Assembly (NCBI GenBank): GCA_026989335.1
Contig: JALSJN010000022.1
Location: forward strand, 1 to 64,000
Length of the DNA stretch: 64,000 bases
Source: Thiotrichaceae bacterium
GTDB taxonomy: Bacteria > Pseudomonadota > Gammaproteobacteria > Thiotrichales > Thiotrichaceae
Reading direction: 5' to 3'
This document shows, piece by piece, positions 60,961 to 64,000 of the stretch. The number at the start of each line of letters is the position of its first letter. The first letter of the stretch is position 1. The notes below the pieces were generated by a model that saw only the letters and a program-made list of their open reading frames with translations, was not told the origin of the DNA and searched no databases. The position numbers and the translations under genes are program-made.

Positions 60961-62212
60961 AATTTACTCCCTTCTCTTTATCACGGCTGGCAGGCTGACT
61001 GCTTTGCTTACTGTCACTAACATTGCCGCTTTGAAGCTTACCGTTTTCATCTAAGGTCAACACCATGTCAAAGCTACTTTCTGACTTCTCTTTATCTTGG
61101 TTGTTAAGCGAAAATTCATAACCTGCCATTTCAGCACAAATTGCGGCAACTTCTTCAGTTGCGTTTGGCTTGGCGAGTTCATACGCTTTAAACGCCATTT
61201 CAATTAACTTATTACGATCTGAACATAACGATTCTAGCAAACCTGCCAGCGACTCTTTGGTCAAATCATTTTGCTGAATCAATACCGTCGCCTCAGCATC
61301 TGCCAAATACTTAGCGTTAGCAGTTTGGTGATCATCAACTGCATGCGGGTATGGCACCATAATCGAAGCTAAACCGGCTGCCGAAATTTCGGCAACCGTG
61401 AGTGCGCCTGAGCGACAAATTACCAAGTCTGCCCATGCGTAAGCTTCTGCCATATCTTCTACAAATGGGGTAACTTCGGCATCAACAGCATACTTTCCAT
61501 ACAACTTCTTGGTGCTAACATCTTTATTTTTGCCCGCTTGATGACGTACCACAGGACGTTTATCTAAAGGCAGTTCTGCCAGTGCCATCGGTACGACTTC
61601 ATTCAAGGCTTGTGCACCTAAACTGCCACCGATGATTAACACATGCACATGCCCCCAGCGATCACCCAAACGATAAATTGGGTGTTGTAAGCTGGCAATA
61701 TCTTGACGTACTGGGTTGCCAATACCCTGAGAATTCTTCTTGCCTTTGAAGGTTCCGGGAAAGCCTTCTAAAACACGCTTACTGACAAAGCTTAATAATT
61801 TATTAGTTAGCCCTGGGATTGCATTTTGCTCGTGAATAACAACCGGAATCCCCACTAATGAGGCAACTAGCCCGCCCGGCCCTGCAACAAAACCACCCAT
61901 ACCCAGCACGGCTTTAGGTTTTATTTTGCGCATAATCATAATTGACTGAAACAGGGCTTTAGCTAATTGAATCGGCGCACCAACTAAGGTCAAAATACTT
62001 TTGCCCCGTAAACCATTCACCGATAGGTACACCATTTCAATACCAGCTTCAGGAATAACTCGTGCTTCTAAACCTTTTTTAGTCCCCATCCAAACCACAG
62101 GAATATCTTGCGCTTGTAGTGCGCGCGCTACGGCAAGCCCAGGAAACACATGCCCCCCCGTACCGCCTGCAGTAATTAATATAGGACGTTTATTCGTGGC
62201 GCTACTTGGCAT
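60947..62212 (-). CDS. murG: lipid II synthase MurG
   Basis: Membrane-associated GT28 enzyme that adds GlcNAc to lipid I. Motifs: [44 protein letters not shown] and the UDP-GlcNAc site [17 protein letters not shown] start at ATG 62212 (GGAG upstream); a longer frame runs into ftsW. At about 421 residues it carries a C-terminal extension of about 60 polar residues (after [14 protein letters not shown]) not found in E. coli MurG; it includes the part overlapping the murC start. Confidence 0.96.
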   Translation of the reverse strand: MPSSATNKRPILITAGGTGGHVFPGLAVARALQAQDIPVVWMGTKKGLEARVIPEAGIEMVYLSVNGLRGKSILTLVGAPIQLAKALFQSIMIMRKIKPKAVLGMGGFVAGPGGLVASLVGIPVVIHEQNAIPGLTNKLLSFVSKRVLEGFPGTFKGKKNSQGIGNPVRQDIASLQHPIYRLGDRWGHVHVLIIGGSLGAQALNEVVPMALAELPLDKRPVVRHQAGKNKDVSTKKLYGKYAVDAEVTPFVEDMAEAYAWADLVICRSGALTVAEISAAGLASIMVPYPHAVDDHQTANAKYLADAEATVLIQQNDLTKESLAGLLESLCSDRNKLIEMAFKAYELAKPNATEEVAAICAEMAGYEFSLNNQDKEKSESSFDMVLTLDENGKLQSGNVSDSKQSSQPASRDKEKGVNYEAA

Positions 62213-63461
62213 AACTGACTCCACCGCGTGCCGTTGTTGCACGTCTTCTTTTGGGTGCTTGTCTAAGCATTTTTTGCTGCGCTTTTCTGGCTTCGCTATC
62301 GGATAACCCAAACAATGCAATTTGTGTATCGCGGTGGACTCGCATTAACAAGGCAATCGCCATCATGGTGATTAATAAACTGCTGCCACCATAACTAATT
62401 AATGGCAAAGTCAGACCTTTAGGCGGGAGTAATGCAAGGTTTACACCAATATGAAACAATACTTGGAAGCCTATCCAAAAGCCGATACCGTAAGCAAGAT
62501 AAGCTGCATAATGTAACTTTGCGCGATCTGCTCTAAAACCAATCACAAACGCACGTTGCACCAGCCACGCATATAAAAACAACGTAATCACGATGCCAAC
62601 AAAACCAAATTCTTCTGCTAATACAGCAAAAATAAAATCGTTATGTGCCTCTGGGAGATAAAAAAGTTTTTGCACACTTGCACCCAAACCCGCGCCAAAC
62701 CAACCGCCATCACCTACCGCCATCAATGCGTGAACCGTTTGATATGCCTTACCAGATGCATGTGCCCAAGGATCCATAAACGCGGTAACGCGTGCTCCAC
62801 GATAGCCCATTAGCACCAATGGAATCATTAGGGAAATCGCCCCAACAAAGAGAATGAGTAAACGAGAAATTTTAACCCCACCAAGGAATAGCAGTGATAT
62901 TCCTGTTGCGGTAAGCACCACTACTGAACCAAAGTCTGGCTCTAACATAAGCAACACATCGGTCACAAAAATTACCACCAAAGGTATCGCCAAGGGCTTA
63001 TAAGATGCAGACTGAGAAAGATCTTTACCGTGGCGAACTAAATACCCCGCTAGGTACATAATCATGATCAGCTTTGCCATTTCAGACACTTGTAATGAAA
63101 GTGGCCCGAGGTTAATCCAACGGTGACTGCCGTTAACTTCTTTACCAATACCCGGCAACAACACGGCGATTAACAACAGTAATACAACGGGCAATAATTT
63201 TGCTCCAAAGCTTTGCCATAATGCCGTTTTAATGCGGTAAACAAACAACGCAGCTACAATACCGATACCCACAAAAATGAGTTGTCGATTAAAAAAGTGA
63301 TAAATATCACCATAATTTTTTTCTGCCACTGCAACCGATGCAGACATCATTATCACAAGACCTAAACCCATTAGTAACACGACGCTCACGAGTAAACTTC
63401 GGTCAACATAACGTTGCCATTCGGGTTGAAAATCAAAAAGTGCTTTTAGTGTGGAGGTCAT
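62202..63461 (-). CDS. ftsW: peptidoglycan glycosyltransferase FtsW
   Basis: SEDS-family polymerase of the divisome. 419 residues with about ten membrane helices. Family landmarks: NGSHRWINLGPLSLQVSEMAK in parts, the acidic LMLEPDFGSVVVL, FYLPEAHNDFIFAVLAEEFG and the C-terminal LPLISYGGSSLL. A basic C-terminal tail (KMLRQAPKRRRATTARGG) lies in the cytoplasm. It overlaps murD by 4 bp and murG by 11 bp. Confidence 0.96.
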   Translation of the reverse strand: MTSTLKALFDFQPEWQRYVDRSLLVSVVLLMGLGLVIMMSASVAVAEKNYGDIYHFFNRQLIFVGIGIVAALFVYRIKTALWQSFGAKLLPVVLLLLIAVLLPGIGKEVNGSHRWINLGPLSLQVSEMAKLIMIMYLAGYLVRHGKDLSQSASYKPLAIPLVVIFVTDVLLMLEPDFGSVVVLTATGISLLFLGGVKISRLLILFVGAISLMIPLVLMGYRGARVTAFMDPWAHASGKAYQTVHALMAVGDGGWFGAGLGASVQKLFYLPEAHNDFIFAVLAEEFGFVGIVITLFLYAWLVQRAFVIGFRADRAKLHYAAYLAYGIGFWIGFQVLFHIGVNLALLPPKGLTLPLISYGGSSLLITMMAIALLMRVHRDTQIALFGLSDSEARKAQQKMLRQAPKRRRATTARGGVSYAK

Positions 63462-64000
63462 ACAAGCTCCTTTTTTAAGGCTAGTTCTAAGTTCGTAACG
63501 TGTTGGATAAACTGCTCACCACGATCCATATAATTTTTAAACATATCAAAACTGGCGCAAGCAGGAGATAACAAAACATTGATTTCAGCTTCGCCCTGCG
63601 ACTGTCCTAGTTGTGCGAATTTGGCAGCTTCTAAAACTGCCGCTTGCATACTCTCGACTTTAATCAGAGGAATTGAGTCATCAATAATCGTGGCGATTTT
63701 ATCCGCATCTTCGCCCATCAAGACAACAGCTTGCGCATACTCACTGATGGCTTTTGTAAGTGGTGAAAAATCAGCACCCTTGCCTTGCCCACCTACAATT
63801 AATACTGTTTTTCCGCTCAAACCCGTCAAGGCTGCCAACGTTGCACCAACGTTTGTGCCTTTAGAATCGTTATACCAATCAACCCCTTGAATAGTGGCGA
63901 CCCACTGGGTGCGATGCTCTAAACCTGCGTAGTCACGTAGCACTTCCAACATTCCGCTGGTCCTTAAACCTGCAAACGCACCTAATGCCAGTGCCGCTAA
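63458..64000 (-). CDS. murD: UDP-MurNAc-Ala--D-Glu ligase MurD, 3' part
   Basis: C-terminal part of the ligase that adds D-Glu in peptidoglycan precursor synthesis. The frame stays open to the right window edge (about 180 residues seen of the usual 440-450), so the 5' part lies outside. Visible are the C-terminal domain segments WYNDSKGTNVGATLAALTGL, VLIVGGQGKGADFSPL and LLSPACASFDMFKNYMDRGE, all characteristic of MurD. The stop overlaps the ftsW start. Confidence 0.95.
   Translation of the reverse strand, partial: LAALALGAFAGLRTSGMLEVLRDYAGLEHRTQWVATIQGVDWYNDSKGTNVGATLAALTGLSGKTVLIVGGQGKGADFSPLTKAISEYAQAVVLMGEDADKIATIIDDSIPLIKVESMQAAVLEAAKFAQLGQSQGEAEINVLLSPACASFDMFKNYMDRGEQFIQHVTNLELALKKELV

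Noticed and set aside
1-64000. tRNA, rRNA, CRISPR arrays, prophage or integrase genes
   Set aside because: I looked in the intergenic gaps for T-loop sequences, regular repeats with spacers and integrase-type genes and saw none.

Overview
The window is chromosomal DNA of a gammaproteobacterium of modest G+C content (roughly 40% by eye). The evidence is a gammaproteobacterial complement of envelope and housekeeping genes: TamA/TamB, LptF/LptG, an LpxL-type acyltransferase, DacB, a complete ABC-F YheS, ApaG, TrmO, RsgA, Orn, CbpA and UbiK/Coq7. It also has the dsbA - cytochrome c - cytochrome c - engB order known from Pseudomonas, and a division/cell-wall (dcw) cluster in standard order. IS5-like miniature repeats, paired c-type cytochromes and a cytochrome P450 would suit a marine methylotroph, hydrocarbon degrader or sulfur oxidiser of the Thiotrichales/Methylococcales kind, but I cannot name the genus. 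No rRNA, tRNA or CRISPR array was found.

Layout. 1-5.9 kb: nhaA, an orphan Rap1a/Tai-like secreted protein, a miniature transposon (MITE), an NlpC/P60 hydrolase, yheS with a coupled small membrane protein, a CBS-domain protein and a DUF167 protein. 6.0-10.4 kb is the most unusual accessory block: a cytochrome P450; a membrane-spanning one-component regulator with a PhnD-like periplasmic sensor, a GAF-like region and a LuxR-type DNA-binding domain, whose signal peptide is interrupted by a T12 tract; and an orphan periplasmic binding protein. 10.4-13.7 kb: orn, an M48/Ste24 protease, a small cytochrome c and rsgA. 13.75-21.3 kb: a likely operon of slt, gspK, gspL, gspM, gspN, ubiK and a Sel1-repeat protein. 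21.3-25.2 kb: coq7, a DsbA lipoprotein, two diheme cytochromes and engB, with a perfect FNR-type box between the second cytochrome and engB. 25.2-25.7 kb is non-coding, with strong hairpins and a terminator that faces the minus strand. 25.7-32.8 kb: a DegS/DegQ-type protease, cbpA, a DUF423 protein, a hemerythrin-like protein, a zinc metallopeptidase, miaB and an SH3 protein. 32.9-41.9 kb: tamB, tamA, dacB, trmO and apaG. 41.9-42.5 kb: a candidate small RNA and a second MITE. 42.5-47.9 kb: a lytic transglycosylase, then ilvE, a zinc-ribbon protein, lpxL, lptF and lptG. 47.9-54.5 kb: an outer-membrane beta-barrel protein and a surface-glycan block (WaaP/InaA-like kinase, glycosidase-fold protein, LtaS-like transferase, glycosyltransferase, divergent GT2). 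55.1-64 kb: murD (cut by the window edge), ftsW, murG, murC, ddl, ftsQ, ftsA and ftsZ on the minus strand.

Much of the window builds or maintains the envelope: peptidoglycan synthesis and division (dcw, dacB, three wall hydrolases), outer-membrane assembly (TamAB), LPS synthesis and export (LpxL, LptFG, glycan block), type II secretion (GspK-N), and periplasmic redox and quality control (DsbA, DegS/DegQ-like, cytochromes). The parts I consider least described are the PhnD-GAF-LuxR regulator with its homopolymer switch and neighbouring binding protein, the glycan block with an LtaS-like enzyme and a glycosidase-fold protein that appears to lack its acid/base residue, and several candidate structured RNAs.
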